The notes under the pieces are model-generated. The model was given only the letters and a program-made list of their open reading frames with translations, was not told the DNA's origin and did no database searches. From positions 24,592,982 through 24,656,981 of the forward strand of contig OZ025241.1 of the NCBI GenBank assembly GCA_964019155.1: DNA of 64,000 nt. The letters run 5' to 3'. Both the position numbers and the translations under genes were made by a program. Shown here piece after piece: positions 51,216 to 63,384 of this stretch. Source of the stretch: Osedax fenrisi. Taxonomy: Eukaryota; Annelida; Polychaeta; Sabellida; Siboglinidae. How positions within the stretch are numbered: position 1 is the first letter of the stretch; the number at the start of each line of letters is the position of its first letter.

Positions 51216-53832
51216 TCATCCCGAATTTCCAGATGTCGACTCCGGCGACATACTATTATAAATTTCACCCGGAACCTTCCCGATTCTAAATCTTTCTACT
51301 CGTTTTAAATTCTGTCTATGCACCGTCTTCACTTGATCACCTCTCTGTATTATGTAAACATTTTTATCTTTATGTGTCCCTTCAACCCTCCATTCTTCTG
51401 TAGTCAATAAGTCTTCTAACTTTCTTCTGTCTAACACTACTTTTTTCACTCTCACACTTTCCCCCACAACTAATAAATCCTCGACTTTACCTCGATTATA
51501 TAATTTGTGTCGTTGTTTACTTGCTTCCATAGCCTGGCAATTGATTTGTATCATCTTAGACAAATTTACTTCTAACCAGTCATTGTTAAACGTTTATTCG
51601 ATATCCATTATTCTTTCAATCGGTAACTTGTCTTCTCTCAGAAACATTAGATAAAATGGAGTATACCCAGTCGAACAATGGGGTGTATTATTATATGCAT
51701 GTATTAATTTGTCAATATGCATCGGCCATTTTTTCTTTTCATTAGTATTTAGCGTTCTCAATAACCCTTGTATTGTTCGATTTGCTCTTTCAACCTGTCC
51801 ATTACCCATTGGATGGTATGGGGTAGTTTGGCTTTTCTTAATATTTAAAAAATCACATAGCCCTTTAACTATTTTAGACGTAAAGTTTCTTCCTTGGTCC
51901 GAGTGTATTTTCTCTGGTGTTCCGTATACAAAGATCCATTCCTATACAATTTTAACTACAGTTTCTGCAGTTTGATTTCTCGTTACAAAAGCTTTAACTA
52001 ACTTAGAATAACCATCGCACATTACTAGTACATTTTCTCTACCTCCCGAGGCTCTGTCTAACGTAACAAAATCAATAAATAATATCTCACCTGTTTAACT
52101 ACATACTAGACTACCCAACTCTCCCGTGCTATTCTTATCGGAATTTTCGCAATATTACACGTTCTACATCCAGCTATATAATTTCTTACATCCGCATATT
52201 TCCCTATCCAATTATATGTCAGTCCGATTCTTGCTAGAGTTCTGTCTACTCCCTGATGTCCATTTTGATCATGTAGTCCTTCCAGAATTGAATTTACCCA
52301 CTTTCGAGGAACCATTAACCTACGCCCACTTACTGCTATTTCCTTCTTCTCAAATAATATCCCTCCTTCCATTATATATCGTTTAGAATGACCATCTATT
52401 CTCATTTTATCAACAATTTCTTTCAATTTACATCCGCCTTTTGATCCAATATCATTTCTCTTTTGTCTATTTTATCAATTACGTCTATGCGTAATACTTC
52501 TTTGACTTCATCAAATAATTCTTTCATATCCTCTCCGTCTTCATCACTTTCGAATTCCTCCCTTCTCCTTGATAGTGTATCTGCTATAATATTATTCTTG
52601 CCCGGTCTATACTTAAAGGTTAAATCAAATTGAGCTAATCTATATGCCCAACGTTGTTCCAGTTCTGATAATTCCTTTTTTTCTGTGTAGGAATGTAATC
52701 GCGCTATTATCCGTTATGACTAGACATTTCTCACCCATCAGATAGTGGCTGAACCCTACGGTAACTGCACAAACTATAGCTAGATATTCTAGTTTATTTG
52801 ATGAATAGTTTGCAGTATTCCTCTCAGATATTTTAAGTGCTCGACTCGCAAATGCAATCACACGTTTTTTACTTTTCTGTATATGATACAGTACTGCTCC
52901 AAGTCCTACATTTGACGCATCAGTTTCCAACATAAATTATCCTCCTAAACATGGGCTTACTAAAATAGGTGGCGTACTCATGACTTCCTTTAAACGTTGC
53001 ATAGCTCTCTCGCACTCTGGCTTCCAATCAAGTATTACTCTCTTTCTTTTTGATCTTGAAACCGGTTTTCCTTCCTTCTTATTCATCTGCTTCATTAATT
53101 TATTCAATGGTTATATCATTGTAGAGTAACCCTTAACACATTTCCTATAATACGTACAAAACCCGAGAAACATTCTTAAATCTTTCACTGTTGTTGGTTT
53201 TGCCTAGGTCTTTATCGCTGATATATTTTCTGGATCTGTTCCTATTCCTTCAGCTGAAAATCTATGTCCTAAGAATATCACTTTCTTTTTAATAAAGCTA
53301 CATTTCTTTATGTTCAGTTGAAGTCCTACATTTCTTAGTCGTTCCAATACTTTCCCAATCATTTTCATGTGCTCCTCAATAGTATTTGAAAATATCAAAA
53401 TGTAATCTAGATAACAAACTACGAATTTAAACATTTATTCTCTAAATACCCTGGACATAATTCTTTGGAACGTGGCTGGTGCATTCACTAGCCCGAATGG
53501 AATCCTTACGAACTGGTATAGTCCAAGAGGTGACGTGAATGCTGTCTTATGCCGATCTTCACTTACTACGTTAATTTGGTTATACGCAGATTTTAGGTCT
53601 AAACTACTATAATACTTATACCCTGATACAGTATCTAATAGATCATCTAATCTCATCATCGGATATGCATCTCTCACAGTTTTCTTATTTAACAACCGAT
53701 AATCAATACATATTCTCATTTCTCCGTTCTTCTTCTTTACTATTACCATCGGACTGCAATAATCGCTCTCTGATTCGTCAATGACTCCATCTGCTTTTAA
53801 TTTTTCTAGATGTTCTCTTACTTGTTCTATCT
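51216..53832 (-). pseudogene. Gypsy element 2 pol: reverse transcriptase, RNase H, integrase
   Basis: Reverse transcriptase 53820-53204: MVIVKKKNGEMRICIDYRLL, SLDLKSAYNQI, PFGLVNAPATFQ, then one in-frame TAA at 53435 and YLDYIL where the family has YLDD, so a catalytic aspartate is lost. RNase H starts about 52933 (METDASNVGLGAVL, VITDNSAITFL). Integrase zinc finger 52426-52106: GHQGVDRT...GCRTCNIAK (HHCC). Core: FIDFVTLD, HSDQGRNF and GQVERANR give D, D and E (about 52095-51780). The C-terminal SH3-like part ends at 51216. Several stops and frameshifts make it inactive. Confidence 0.88.
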
Positions 53833-53854
53833 ATCATATTTTCACTCTACTACA

Positions 53855-54413
53855 TTAATATTTCATTTTTTTTACTAATATTTATATATTTATGTTATTA
53901 TTATACCCATCGTTTTGAATATAATCAATAAACTATTATCTATCTATCTAACTGTATATCTAATAAACGCATTCCCTAAATTATGTATAATACATCATAT
54001 ATTGTTATATTGATTTAAAATTGGATATGTAAAAATGTAATTATGTAATTTAAATGTATAATATTGGTTTTAATTATAAAATGTATATTCCTTGCAATAC
54101 ATAATATGTTTTATTTATTCGACCATCTCTATTTTCTATCGATATTCTAAGTGGTTATGTGTACACGTTTAGAATTAGTATTAGTTATATTACCAAACGT
54201 AAAACGTTAAAGTAATTAGAATAATTAAAAATAAAAACAAATAATTATTAAAGTGAATTATTAATATTAAATATGCCCTTAAATAAAATGTTATTATTAT
54301 CTTTATTTTCTTACATAATTTAAATTGTAACGACTATTATAGATTATTATTTAAAATAAATTAGCAATTATAAATTATTATTTATATATTTATAGTATTA
54401 ACTTAATTATATA
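53855..54413. other. AT-rich spacer, nothing recognised
   Basis: No frame, repeat family or terminus seen apart from the TTAA duplication at its left edge. Confidence 0.5.
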
Positions 54414-55745
54414 AATTGATTGATTAATTGATTGATTAATTGAAAGTTTATGTATACACTTAAATAAAGCTTAAATGATTTCTCAAAAGTGTATATATAG
54501 AATACAAATAATAGATTAAGTAAAACAATAAATACCATTAATAATATACAATAAAATTGAATAAATCGTAAGTAAATTAATAATTAAAATAATAATGACA
54601 AACAATATTAATATTACAGGTTGTAATCTGATATAAATTGTTGTATATATTTCATGAATATTCTATGCGAATTTATGGATCTAATAGAGGGTGGGGTGAA
54701 TTCCATAGTTTAGGACCAATATAACTCAGTGCCCGAGTATTCATTTTGGAGGGATGGAGAATTGGAGTAGATAGAAGATGAGATGCATTGCATTAGTTGG
54801 AAGAAACATATATAATAGTATGACATCTGCATATATATGGTAATAGATATTTGTATATTTAGATATCATGGATGGTAGTGGATATAAATAAATAGAGAAA
54901 AGTGAAGGACCGAGTACCTATCCTTAGGGAACACCATATTTTATAAGAGAAGTGATAGAAAAATAATTATATATTTTTATACTGCTACTACGATAAGATA
55001 GATATGAAGTAAACCATGAAAGGGCAAGGTATCTAACTCTATGCAGGTGTAGATGGGACAATATCATTTGGTGATCAAGCGTATCGAAAGTATTGGATAT
55101 GTCCAGCATTACTAGTTGACAGCAATTTTTAGTATTAAGAGTAGAAATAATGACATTAATTACGTTTAGTAGTGCTATTTCTGTGGAGTGTCCTTGGCAA
55201 AAACCACTTTGTTGAGGAATATAGAGATTATTGGCGGTTAAATAGGAGATTATTTGACGAGAGACAACTCTTTCCAATATTTTGCTATCCAAATGTAGTT
55301 AAGAAATTGGGCGATAATTGAGAGGTGATTCGGTAACGAGTGAAGGTTTTGTTAATAATGGGAGTGAGTATTGCTTGTTTAAAAATAGAATGGACAGTAC
55401 CGGAATGTAATGAATATGAGGTGATGTTACAGATAGTTGAACATAGATAACATAGTAAAGTTTAAAATAGATAGTGGAACAGGATCGGAGGGAGATATCG
55501 AAGTGGACGCATGTAGTAGTTTAGATATGAGAAATATATGTGGCGGACGAAAAAAACTTAAGAAAGCAGATATTGATGGAGAAACTATGAATGAAGGATA
55601 GTTGGAAATAGGGTTATGGTTTTTGATCTTTATTATGAAGGAGTCAATATTATTATAAAATGTTTTGTAGAAAAGACAGCCTATTTCTAATAGAGAAATG
55701 TTAGTTATATATAGTAATAATGCTGGTTTTGGGGGAGATATTTAG
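54414..55745 (-). mobile_element. LINE F, 5'-truncated and internally deleted, with (ATCA)n-type tail
   Basis: Minus strand. ISPSDPVPLSIL near 55480 is the linker before reverse transcriptase, then AILTPIINK, LNYRPIS and the open block 55292-54924: LDSKILERVVSRQ, QSGFCQGHST, LVMLDISNTFDTLDHQMI, ending KYGVP. Two stops interrupt the GVPQGSVLGP box (54902-54930), after which YADV replaces YADD. The frame then jumps to ALSYIGPKLWNS, so the domain between YADD and the C-terminus is deleted. The 3' tail reads TTAATCAATCAATTAATC. Inactive. Confidence 0.82.
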
Positions 55746-56903
55746 AACAATTTATTAGCTAGTCTGAACATTTGTATAAATACATTAATATTAATAGAAA
55801 TATATGATTATATTAAATTTAATATAGTAACGCATATCATATATTTAAATATGAAATAATATCTAAAATTATATAAATATAAGTGTATACTAATTTATAA
55901 TATTAATTTTATATTAGTTATAATATATTTATATATTAAAATAAATTATACTTTACAGTCAAATTAGATTTTAAATTTGAATATATATATTGTGATTCGG
56001 AATGCTTTACTATTGTTGGAATATTTGAAAAAATGGTATTATAAAAAATATTTAAATATCATTGATCATAGTATAATATAATTATTTATGTAGTTTCCTT
56101 TATGATATAAATTTATATATATACATATATATATATATATTATATATATTTAATTTTTATATTCATTATTTATAGTGAAATATATGTATAATTCACATAA
56201 GTAAAAATATACTTACTAGTATTATATGTACCCAATTAAGCTATATATATATATACAAATATATGTATATGATACCATATAAATATTTAAATATTCTGTT
56301 TTTCAAAAATATTATATCATTATACATTTTTTTAAAACTATTTTTAGATATTTATATATGGTTTCTAAATATTATAAAAGTAATAAATAGTATCTTATTT
56401 GAACTTCTATTATTTATTCATTTAACATCTAAATTATATTTATATTGTTTATCAAATATTTCTAATTCTCAAATAATAGTAAATATAATAGTAGCCATTA
56501 ATAAATAGTTAACTACAAATAAAACAGTTATATTTATTTCTTGAATATTCCTTTATATCTAATTTTAAAATGGGATAATAAAATGATATTCATGTAATAC
56601 TTGTACTAACTTATATATTGAACATACCATATCAATTACATATATAAATTAACATTGTAATGAATTTAGTATAGAAAATTAACCCCAGTTATACATCTAA
56701 ATAATCGTATTATTAAATTATCTTTATAATGATCAATCATCATGATGGTCACACTATATGTACAATATTGTATTTAATTAGGGTACATTTTTATTACCTA
56801 TCGTTATGTCTTTATTATCTCTTAATTTATTATTTAGCTGTTAACAATACTTTTTGCTATCTAAATGAACAATTGAACTAAAATACACACAATATATTAT
56901 CAG
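55746..56903. other. AT-rich spacer
   Basis: The 81-codon hydrophobic frame at 56263-56508 is built of AT-rich codons (I, L, F, Y, N) and I do not count it as a gene. No repeats are recognised beyond short TA tracts. Confidence 0.45.
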
Positions 56904-57054
56904 GTGCACGTTACCAGAGGATGCACGATTATAAATAATCATAGTATGGCTATATTTGAACGAACTTTACAATCGTATAACAATCGTCTGAAATCGTACA
57001 TTGTTAATAATTATTTACCAGTTAAAGCATGTATTAATATAGAAAGTAAGTAAT

Positions 57055-57103
<49 letters not shown>

Positions 57104-57273
57104 ATTTTATTTCTACCTTTATAATTAATATTATTTATAAATATATATATTTTATATAAAGTATATTATATGATTATGTATATGTACACTACTGTTTAAA
57201 GGGATATGCTATGAAATTACCTCTAATACATATACGTATGAAGATAATAGTAAAATATATCATATACATCAAG
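56904..57273 (+). CDS. two spliceable exons, possibly from a MULE-type transposase
   Basis: Exon 1, 56904-57045: acceptor TATATTATCAG, 47 codons (VHVTRGCTIINNHSMAIF, ERTLQSYNNRLKSYIV, NNYLPVKACINIE), donor AAA|GTAAGT. Exon 2, 57202-57273: acceptor TGTTTAAAG, continues in phase (RICYEITSNTYTYEDNSKIY, HIHQ), donor AAG|GTAAGT. Both donors are perfect consensus and the joined frame has no stop, unlikely by chance at this base composition. The pattern NN....LQSYNNRL...I..N..P....I recalls the C-terminal 'NN.LES.NRRL..HP' block of Mutator-like transposases. That similarity is remembered, not tested. The 156-bp intron contains (TA)n. Confidence 0.4.
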
Positions 57274-57293
57274 GTAAGTTTATATTTAATATT

Positions 57294-57340
<47 letters not shown>

Positions 57341-57686
57341 GTCTAAATAATATATATGTTTTGTTACAAATAAAGTGAATAAATATTCATAATTAATCGT
57401 ATTACTATTGTGTAATAGAACGTTTATATATTATTTATATTTTATTATTCAATACTATATTTGTGTACAATTTTTTAATTTGACTATAATATAATATATT
57501 TATAAATCTATAAAAATATTATTTCCCATACTGTCCTAGGAAATAAAAACGTAGATTAGATTACAAATTTTATTAAATAATTTGGAACTTATAATAAATC
57601 TTTAAAAATATATTAAATCAGTAAATTTATAATTTTCTCTAATTATTGGTTAATTTCAAATTATTCTCACCAATACACGTGTCTTG

Positions 57687-57745
<59 letters not shown>

Positions 57746-57985
57746 AACCTTATCAGTTATATTATATATGACGTTACACTAGTTATTTAAATCTTACTAA
57801 GACATAGATCTCCACAAAATTAGCATGTTATTACTAATGACTCATTTAATAATGACAATGGAGGGTAATGATGATCTGATGATTATTTGTAATGGGGCAA
57901 TGTAGGAAACAGGAAGGCTATATAATATAGAAGAATACTAATATATACGAGAAATTATAAGTTAATAATTACAGAACATAGGGGA
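57274..57985. other. AT-rich spacer with (TA)n tracts
   Basis: TA tracts at 57302-57337 and 57697-57741. No third exon of the preceding frame could be identified. Confidence 0.45.
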
Positions 57986-57989
57986 CGAG

Positions 57990-58378
57990 TATTAATGTAT
58001 TCGTATACATCTTATTCATAAATGATAATTAGTAGCTTTAGAAATTGTATCAATATAGCTTGAATAAGATTGTTCAGAGTCTAAAACGACACCACGATTG
58101 ATGACTAATTAGAAGGTGAATGAGTTCGTAGGTATATTGATGAGTGCTCTTTTTGATGTATTTAGGTGAATAAAATAACTAAACATACTAATAAAATACA
58201 TACTATTATCATAATTGCCAAAATATACACATACAATTCCAAATAACATATGTATTTTACATATACAATTACATGTATAAATTTCGTAAAGTTTATTTCA
58301 TAAAAATACATTAAAATCAGATAACTAGATATTTATACATTAATATGTGTATTAAATTAATATTGTATTTCCTCTTGC

Positions 58379-58380
<2 letters not shown>
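57990..58380 (-). pseudogene. LINE reverse transcriptase fragment (thumb region)
   Basis: Minus frame with HLNTSKRALINIPTNSF, one stop, then GVVLDSEQSYSSYIDTI and SKATNYH. This matches the LNTSKTEL...LG(V/I).(L/I)D segment that follows YADD in CR1/L2-type elements (compare LLNTSKTELLNLP in LINE C). About 60 recognisable codons (58175-58000), weaker to the right. Neither end is preserved. Confidence 0.65.
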
Positions 58381-58410
<30 letters not shown>

Positions 58411-58414
<4 letters not shown>

Positions 58415-58947
58415 ATGAAGGTAGACAAGACAGTGTTCGTAGTTTAATTATACTTTATTAGGAGTACCGCTGACTCCACGTGCGTTTTATTCGCGTATCA
58501 GATATGCACGTCTGCTTCTATCTGAACTGGAAAAATAACTCCCGGTCGCACATTGTAAATAACGGACCGCGACTTTTATCTTTTCGGGGGCGTGTCTAAA
58601 CAAAAACATGGTACACTGCAAGAGCGTTGGAGTCAAGCCATAAACCGTGTCGATCAGCCAGAAACCACGTAGATCAGCAAACCGAGCCACATTTTACTTC
58701 TTCATCGCCGAGGATCGCAGATAGAGATACGAATTTGAGTAGGGATATTTAGGGTATGGTAATTAGTTATATAACCCATTCATGATAACTCTGGCAACTA
58801 TCGAACGCCATACTCAATATATAATATCAGGATTACAATATACCAGACATACTCTCATGTATACTGCGATGTATCTCTAGGCGCCGCTCGCCTATACTAA
58901 TGCGACCTCTCGTATACACAGATGTACTCCAAATACACTACACAACA
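58411..58947 (-). mobile_element. 537-bp solo LTR inserted in (TA)n
   Basis: The block runs from TGTAATGAAGGTAGACAAG to ACACTACACAACA and is flanked by pure TA on both sides. It is sharply GC-richer than its surroundings. Read on the minus strand it starts TGTTGTGTAGTG, has CTAATAAAG (about 58455) shortly before its CATTACA end, and thus has LTR-like TG...CA termini and a polyadenylation signal. The minus frame 58487-58690 (67 codons) has no recognisable domain. No matching internal region lies in the window. Confidence 0.65.
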
Positions 58948-59554
58948 TATATATATATATAGTATGTGATAAAACTTTTAGATTTATTCCTGATATTAAC
59001 TTGATAAGTATGCAGATATTTTTGATAATTTAAAATTAATTCTTTATTTAGCATTCTATTTAACTAGAAAATCAAGTTATTGATAATTGATTGATTGATA
59101 ATTTATTTAAGCAAATACATAGTCGAAAATATAATCAAAAGTATAAAGTATAAATATTTGCTAACGATAACATAAGTTATAGAAATAAACAAAGAATAAT
59201 ACGAAATTAAAAAATTAAAGAAATTAAAACGTTTTTCAGTTACCGTAAAAATAAACGAAAAACAATCGAAAGTAGAAATAAATCATATAGTAAAAATAAA
59301 CGAAAAATAATCGAAAATAGAAATAAAATACATTATTTTGTAATTGGAATCGAAATATTCAATTTCAACTTTAACTTTATAGAATTCTTCATTTCTTTGT
59401 ACCCAAAATATGTAATAATAGTAGGTAGTACATTTTTAATTTTATATTTTAATTGTATTAACAATTTAAAACATATATATATATATACAAACAGAACTCG
59501 TTAAAAATAAAATAAACCTATATACCTATACCTATACAAAAACAGAACACTTTA
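58948..59554. other. AT-rich spacer with a LINE-like TGAT tail at 59083
   Basis: TTGATTGATTGATAATTTATT at 59083-59103 (about) resembles inverse LINE 3' tails such as 54414. It may be the 3' end of LINE E, whose ORF2 ends near 60050. Also short (CGAAAAATAATCGAAAA)-type repetition near 59255-59320. Confidence 0.35.
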
Positions 59555-59965
59555 ATAACAAAACAACCCAATAATATTACGAAACAAACAATATAATACT
59601 TATCACTATAATCTGAAATAATAGTAAATTATTTATATTGTATTTTAGTAATATAATACATTTGAAACATATATACAAAATATATATAAAACAAAAATAT
59701 AATACAGAACAAACAAAAATAAATAATACTTCCCACTTTATCTGTAATAATAATTAATTATTAATTTTATATTATTGTATATTTGAAATATAGATATAAA
59801 AACCCAAATTTTCTATAACAAAAACAAATTTTTAACAAAATATAATACAGAACAAACAAAAACAAAATAATACTACCTACTTTATCTGTAATATTAATAA
59901 ATTATTAATTTTATTTTATAGTATATTTGAAATATAGATATAAAAATTCAATTTTTCTATAATAA
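59555..59965. repeat. three degenerate copies of a ~140-bp unit
   Basis: TATAATACAGAACAAACAAA, then CTTTATCTGTAATAATAAT and a TTTGAAATATAGATATAAAA end recur at about 59698 and 59838. A more diverged first copy starts near 59565. Probably in the 3' UTR of LINE E. Confidence 0.65.
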
Positions 59966-60049
59966 AAACAATTTTTTTAAAAAAAAACCCTGGAAGAGAT
60001 AATGCAATAAATAAGATACAAAATGAAACACAAATAAATATCATATTAT

Positions 60050-62000
60050 AAATTTCTATTAAAAAAAGTTGTTTGTCAAAACAGATTTTGTTTATTTTAT
60101 TCTTAAAAGATGAAAGAGATACATATTTTATTATATTATTATTTAATGAATTCCATATTAACTGATCTATTATTAATTATATTTGTAATTATCATAATTA
60201 TGTATTACATTTTATTTTTTACAATCTCCTCTAGATCTACAATTATTCGAAATGTTAAAGATATCAGATATATTTATATCTGTATAATTATTTGAAATTT
60301 TAAAAATTGTGGTTATATCTATTGTTAATATCCTAAGTTCAAGTGATTCTAATTTAAAATATTCCAATATCTCTTTATATGATTTATAATTAATATTAAA
60401 TGAATATGTATATCCTACGCATTTAGTAATTAACCTTCTAGTAAATAATCTGTGCACTCTTTCAATGTGGTCTATAAGACTACGAAATCTAATAAGATTT
60501 GAAAAAGGTTACCACATTATGGATGTATATTCTAAATTGGTCTACAATAAATGTTATATGCATTTAATAATGCTCTAGGGATTTTGTAGTAATGCATTGA
60601 ATTCAAAGAAAAATAAGATTTTTTTAAAACATAATCAATATGTTTATTAAATAAAATGTTATTTTCAAATATTATTCCTACATCTTTATAAATAGTAATG
60701 TTATCTAATTGAATGTTATTTACTAATAATTAAATGGAGTAACCTTTCCTAAATTCATAACTGCATATCTTGATAATGAAATATTTAATTGCCATTCATT
60801 TGCCCATTGTGAAAATTAATTTAAATTAATTTGTAAAAGAAATCTTTCACTCTCACATGTGTAAGAAAAATATATTTTTTATCATCATCAAATAAATCAA
60901 TATGAATTTTTGAAGAGAATATACTAGGAAGATCGTTAATATATAATACAAATATAATTGGACCTAAAATCAATCCTTGATATACTCCAGATTTTACAAT
61001 ATAATTATTTGAAAATAATTGTCAACAGGTGTTATTTATGCTATTCGATAAACAATTATAACACCATTTTATTATTCTATTAGATATACCGTATGATTTT
61101 AATTTATTAGAAATAACATTAAAAACTTTTACAAAATCAATATATTTTATATCTACATATTTGTTATTATTCAATATATTATACCAATATTTTAATCATT
61201 TTGTTATTTGTAATTCTGTTGATTTTCCACTTATTTTACCATATTTATTTGTTGTTAATAAAGTATTAGATTTTAAATAAAAAATTAATTGTTAGAAATA
61301 ATATGTTTTAATACTCTATACATTACATATATTATTGAAATATGCCTATATTATTTGAATATAATGGTTCACCCATTTTAAAATTGGTGTGATTATATAT
61401 TTTTTCAACATTTTCGGTATATTACATGATAAAGATGAATTAAAAATAATATATAAAAGCCTTCATAAAGTAAATAAATTATATTACGAGTTGACTTATT
61501 TATTAATTTTGAAAATGAATTTTCAATAAAAGAATTGTAAAGAAATGCATAACTATTTTGGTAATTAGTAAATGTATATTCCATCCAATACAAATTTGGT
61601 AACTTAAAATCTCCTATAATTATAAAATACTTATAATTTTGTTGGGTTATATCAAATAATTTACATATTTGTTCATGAGATATAGAATTATAATTTGGAG
61701 GTCTATAAACTCATAGTATATTAAATGGAATTTTAGAATTCATTTAATGGATATATTAAACATCTATGTGTGCAATAAAATGTCTTACTGGACATAAACT
61801 AGATTTATAATATATCGCAACACCTCCTCAATGAATTAATTTATCATATCTAAATAGTAGATCATTTTTCCACCGATTAAATATATAGAATCTCTATCAT
61901 ATAATGTTAAAAATGTTTCAACTAAACATATAATGTCATATTTATGAAAGATAGTAAAAATTCCAAAAAATTCATTTTATTTCTAATACTACGAGCATTA
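60050..62000 (-). pseudogene. LINE E ORF2 remnant
   Basis: Pieces in order: GGVAIYYKSSLC near 61815, VYRPPNYNSIS near 61700, YFIIIGDFKLPNLYW near 61610 (endonuclease); GVYQGLILGPIIFVLYINDL (GVPQGS..GP box altered to GVYQGL) near 60975, and FDDD where FADD is expected, near 60890. Then SLIDHIERVHRLFTRR and FKLESLELRILTIDI in the open block 60457-60212, and IWNSLNNNIIKYVSLSSFKN near 60140, which shifts frame. The pattern is that of the CR1/RTE-like C-terminus 'IWNSLP..VV...S...FK'. Multiple breaks; inactive. Confidence 0.75.
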
Positions 62001-62637
62001 GTATAATATATATTTAAATTGTTATTTTTAATATTTTCATCTTTATCGCCAGTTAGTCATCTAGAACCTATAGTTTTATTTTTATTTTGATTAATAATGG
62101 AATTTTAATATGTTTATATATGACAATTTCCACACACTAACATTATATTCACCAATTAACATAATCCAGTCAATTGTATTATTTATAATATATCTAAGCT
62201 CATAGGAATTAATTCTAGAATTATAAATATATTTGATAATTTATGTACTTTTAATTAATTTATATTTAAGTTATAAGTTTATTAATTAATTAATTTATTT
62301 ATTTTGTAGATATCATAATCTACATAATTGGTTAACATTTGATAACATACTTTTTTTTGAGACCACATTATCTAAAATTATTTTTAATTTATTAAATGAT
62401 AATTAAACTATTTATAATACACACGTAATACAAATAATATTTAAAAAAAATAGTTTTATTATTATTAGGAATATTTATATTGTGAATAATTATTTCATTA
62501 TTGCTATCTATATTATTTTTAATATAATTTACTTATTTTACCAAATTATCAGTATATGTATCAAAAGTGGTTACAGTAGAGGTTAATTTAGCGCTTACGT
62601 TAGAGTATGTTTTTTAACAACAATCATATCACTTATT

Positions 62638-63000
62638 TCAGTGATTTTTGATAATAACATATTTAATTGTTTCTGTGATCTTTATTAAATTATTAATATT
62701 ACTATTATCAATAATAGTAGACGATGGTAATGAGTTATTTAAACTAGGTAGATTTATTGGTGTATTATCATTATTATTATTTATACATTTATTACATTTA
62801 AATGTAAAATTTTGCGATCTAAATAACTGAATAGCATATTTTGGTGGTGATTTATTAGACCAATTTATTTTCATAATTTTTGCTTTATATAAGCATTTAA
62901 AATGGTATTTATTACCACATAAACCTATTATATAATTTTCGTTATTAATTCCTAAGTTACATGTACTACAATCAATTTTAATGTAATTAATATATTACAA
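62638..63000 (-). pseudogene. LINE E ORF1 fragment with PHD-type zinc finger
   Basis: The minus frame from about 62995 to 62638 reads CSTCNLGINNENYIIGLCGN, then KYHFKCLYKAKI, then FTFKCNKC. Cysteines and histidine are spaced C-x2-C ... C ... H-x2-C ... C-x2-C, the layout of a PHD finger as found in ORF1 proteins of CR1-clade LINEs. It is followed by an N-rich stretch (NNNNDNTPINLPSLNN). No start codon is visible upstream and the frame closes near 63015. Any role in chromatin or RNA binding is by analogy. Confidence 0.6.
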
Positions 63001-63199
63001 TTAAATAGTTTTAGAAATCATATATATTTTTAACAAACTTTTTCTCTATCATTTTAAATTGAACAATTGCCGAATTAGATTTTTCTTATTTACTAAATAA
63101 ATTAGCGTTTCGATGTTCCAATTTTATTATTTTCGAAATCGATTTTAAAACGTTATCATTTACTGAAATGACTACGTGAATATAGAAAGTAATTCCGTA

Positions 63200-63254
63200 T
63201 AATATAGATAACTATTTTAGTGCTAATAAACTCAATATCAATATCATCATCATC
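63200..63254 (+). mobile_element. LINE 3' tail with (ATC)n, plus strand
   Basis: TTTTAGTGCTAATAAACTCA followed by ATATCAATATCATCATCATC repeats the signature seen at 6253 and inverted at 37562. Only the UTR end is left; it abuts the 65-bp duplication. Confidence 0.55.
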
Positions 63255-63384
63255 ATAACTAGATATCCGAATGTATACATATATGTCGAAATTAATTAAA
63301 TTTAAAGATATTTATTTTTATAACTAGATATCCGAATGTATACATATATGTCGAAATTAATTAAATTTAAAGACATTTATTTTT
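63255..63384 (+). repeat. 65-bp perfect tandem duplication
   Basis: ATAACTAGATATCCGAATGT onward occurs at 63255 and 63320, differing only near AAAGAT/AAAGAC. A young duplication directly after the LINE tail. Confidence 0.92.

Larger units (their letters stand above)
50943..53854 (-). mobile_element. Ty3/Gypsy element 2 with TTAA duplication and a collapsed 5' end
   Basis: Outer ends are TGTAGTATGG at 50943 and CTCTACTACA ending at 53854, flanked by TTAA on each side (50939-50942 and 53855-53858). The minus-strand 3' LTR is complete (51214-50943). At the other end only its first 23 bp (53854-53832) are present, joined directly to the reverse transcriptase frame, so the rest of the 5' LTR, gag, protease and the reverse-transcriptase start are deleted. 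Total 2,912 bp. Pol order RT-RNase H-integrase defines Ty3/Gypsy. Confidence 0.85.
60050..63010 (-). mobile_element. LINE E, strongly decayed two-ORF retrotransposon with PHD-like ORF1
   Basis: Minus-strand order: zinc-finger ORF1 (about 63000-62638), endonuclease (about 62000-61550), reverse transcriptase (about 61150-60880) and C-terminal domain (about 60550-60050). ORF1 with a PHD finger and the C-terminal VHRLFTRR...LGLESLE-like block set it apart from the other LINEs here. Stops and frameshifts are frequent. The 3' end may extend to the TGAT tail at 59083. Confidence 0.75.

Noticed and set aside
56263..56508. 81-codon hydrophobic ORF as a membrane protein gene
   Set aside because: Composition is what AT-rich random sequence gives (I, L, F, N, Y, K). 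No splice context, codon bias or motif supports it.
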